This document shows positions 34,046-36,202 of a DNA stretch of 36,202 bases, one piece after another (position 1 is the first letter of the stretch; each line of letters opens with the position of its first letter). The stretch spans positions 1 to 36,202 of the forward strand of contig JAPDPR010000040.1 in NCBI GenBank assembly GCA_034506335.1, written 5' to 3'. The notes beneath the pieces were generated by a model, which ran no database searches, was not told the DNA's origin, and worked only from the letters and a program-made list of their open reading frames with translations. The stretch comes from a candidate division KSB1 bacterium. Its GTDB lineage: Bacteria; Zhuqueibacterota; Zhuqueibacteria; JANLFK01; Oleimicrobiaceae. The translations under genes were made by a program, and so were the position numbers.

Positions 34046-34282
34046 GGCCTTTTTTCGCGCCTGTCCCCCCAGAATGAAAACAGCGCACCTCCTCTCCTCT
34101 GGGCGCATGCTTCCGGTGGCAAGCACCCGTCAGCCCGGGTCAGGTCATCCAACCTACGGAGCGTTGGTCGCCTGATCTCCCAGTCGGCCAAAGCGCGCGA
34201 AGGCCCACGGGGGGTGTCGTCTGGTTGCGTCTCTCCCTTCGTCCCCGTTCTCAGTTGCACTATCTCCCTGCCATCCCGGCCC

Positions 34283-36202
34283 TCAATGAAGGAGAAGGAT
34301 CTTCAGCTTGGCGCGGGCCGGGTCATTGTCCAATCCCACCAGGTAGACGCCAGCGGGGCATTTCGCCCCTCGCTCATCCCTTCCGTCCCATGGAATTGCC
34401 CTGGACCGTGTCCCACCCGGGGGCACCACTAGGCGCCGCACGAGCCGGCCCGAGACATTACGGATCTCAAGCGCCGTGGGCTTGCCCTCTCCTCCCGTAA
34501 GGATGATCATCATATCGCCTGGACACGGATTCGGGTACGCCGCTAACTCGAAACTCTCGAGGAGCCGAACTAGGCCTTTGTCGGGCACATTGAGGCCGGA
34601 AACCCAGCGATAGATGGAGGCACCGATCCCCACTGCCCAGCCATGGGCGCTGTCCAGGAAATACAGGTCACTGCAGAAGAAGCGTGCCTCCTCCTCGCTG
34701 CTCGCCAAGCGCTGCCAGGTACTGCCCCCATCCACTGTCCAGTAGCCGGCGAGCCAGCCCTCCTCCCGGGTAACGAAATGCACGCAGGGGCCAAAGGGCC
34801 CGCACTCTTCCCAGCTCCTGCCCCCATCCAGAGTCCGGATCGAACGCGCGGTACCTACTGCCCAACCCGCCACAGGGTCCACGAAAAAGACATCCTCGAA
34901 AGAGCAATAGGGTGCAGACCCACGATACTGCTCTATCCAGGAAGCACCGCCATCCGCCGTAAAGCACACGTCCGCGTACAAGCCCCTGTTTCCTACGGCC
35001 CACCCACAACAGGAGTCCACGAAGAACAGACTCCGTATCTCCAGTGGTAGTGAGTCGTTTATCTGCCACGACCGACCGCGATCACTGGTGCGAGCGAGCA
35101 AGGACTGCCCCGGGGACAGATACGAGATCCACCCTAAGCTGTCATTGAGAATGAAGGCCGCTATCGGCGTGCCCGGTACAGGGGGAGGGAGGGATACCCA
35201 CGTGACCCCTCCATCCGCAGTATAGTAGACACTATCTCCTAATGCCCATCCGTGGAGGGTATCGGACGAGAACATGGACAACCAAGGCACATAGGGGCAT
35301 GGCTGCCAGGTTGCCCCTCCGTCGGCAGTGCGCAGAGTCTGTCGCCAGTCACCCATCCATGGCGGTGGTCAGCGAAATAGACCCTGCGGAGCGCTCTGGC
35401 GGGGACTGGCATGAGAGGGTGCCACTCCTGACCGCCGTCCGCGGTGCGAAGGATAGTACCTTCTGCGCCAGCCAGAAAGCCCGCTTCTTTGCCCACGAAG
35501 ACCACGTCATTGCCGGCGGGTGCAAAGGGGAGCACGTGCGTTACCCACGTCTCCCCGCCATCGGTGGTAGCAAACAGGGAAGGAGCCTGCCGTCCATGCA
35601 GTCCTCCGGGGAGTCTGCCAAGTGCAACCCAACCTTCACGGCTGTCAATAAAGAAAAGCGAGGTAAGAGGAAAGTCCAGGTCGGTAACTCTCACCTCCTG
35701 CCAGGAGTTTCCTCCATCGATGGTTCTAAGAACCGAGCGACTGGATTCAAGCAGCCAACCGTGAAGACGGTCAACGAAAAACACGTCTACGTATGTCGCT
35801 TGAGGGACCGTCACCGGATGCCACGCGACGCCCCCGTCAGTAGTGTGGAGAGCCGTGCCATCGGTCCCAACTACCCACCCCCATAGGCTATCGGCAAAGC
35901 AGACGGCACACAGTGTGGCTGATACACCACTTGCCTGGCGGACCCAGACCCCTCCCCCGTCCGAGGTGCTCACAATTGTACCGCTGTCGCCAACTGCCCA
36001 GCCGCGCACGCTGTTGACAAAGGACACGTCGCGCAGCGCCCTGAACGGGACTGACAGCTGCCACCTCCAGGTTGTGCCACCATCCGGAGAATGCAAGACA
36101 AAACCGTTGGCATCGCCCCCCTGGGAAAGGTGTGCGACACCCACCACCCAGACGAGACTGTCCTCTATGGCCGCCAAGCCGTGGACCTCGGGTCCATAGC
36201 AT
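34283..36202 (-). pseudogene. YCF48/BNR-repeat secreted protein with C-terminal sorting domain, frameshifted and 5' partial
   Basis: Two frames together encode a chain of at least 12 beta-propeller-like repeats of the form F-D-x-x-GWAVG...T-x-DGG-x-xW, as in photosystem II assembly factor YCF48 and sialidase-like BNR proteins. The upstream frame is open to the right window edge (reading YGPEVHGLAAIEDSLVWVVG), so the 5' end is missing. It stays in repeat register to GWVTGD near 35350 and then goes out of register, ending at 35239. The other frame resumes at 35356 with QTLRTADGGATW and continues to 34283. The shift is equivalent to about one missing base. The last 85 residues (AAYPNPCPGD ... 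WDGRDERGAKCPAGVYLVGL) are a T9SS/FlgD-like sorting domain. A surface protein is likely; the function is unknown. Confidence 0.8.

Overview
The window reads as an ordinary, densely packed chromosomal segment of a GC-rich, Gram-negative bacterium. It carries two TonB-dependent receptors, a PorV/PorQ-family outer-membrane protein and at least three secreted proteins whose C-termini look like type IX secretion (T9SS) sorting domains. That combination points to the FCB superphylum. A KSB1/Calditrichota-like lineage fits better than true Bacteroidetes because of the base composition, but this is inference. Plasmid, phage, IS and CRISPR signatures are absent. Two genes carry frameshifts (near 5.8 kb and 35.35 kb), which could be real decay or draft-assembly errors.

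Left part, 1-8565: a head-to-tail run on + holds an MttB-like methyltransferase (5' end outside the window), an exported MEMO1-like protein, a tRNA-queuosine mannosyltransferase homologue and a hotdog thioesterase. It is followed by peptidase T and a frameshifted TonB-dependent receptor. A SpoU-family rRNA methyltransferase lies on - downstream of an alpha-mannosidase.

Centre, 8622-25608: this looks like an amino-sugar/glycan utilisation region. A cytoplasmic GH38 alpha-mannosidase and NagA are divergently transcribed from facing promoters. A ROK kinase-MFS transporter-SIS protein operon on - ends in a clear terminator. On + a large TonB-dependent receptor is followed by an exported GH18 glycosidase, a large uncharacterised secreted protein, a PorV/PorQ protein and a lysozyme-like lipoprotein. 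A working model is: GH18 cleaves GlcNAc-containing polymer outside the cell, the receptor and MFS protein import the products, and mannosidase, ROK kinase, NagA and the SIS protein process them inside. No NagB is present in the window.

Right part, 25733-36202: mostly - strand. An exported S9 peptidase is followed by a TlpA-like lipoprotein. After a + strand VOC protein come PepD with a small HExxH protein, a 532-residue protein of unknown function, a cold-shock protein with a long leader, an initiator tRNA, and a frameshifted YCF48/BNR-repeat protein that runs off the right edge. Several promoters can be read by eye; most have a TATATT-like -10 box with 16-17 bp spacing.
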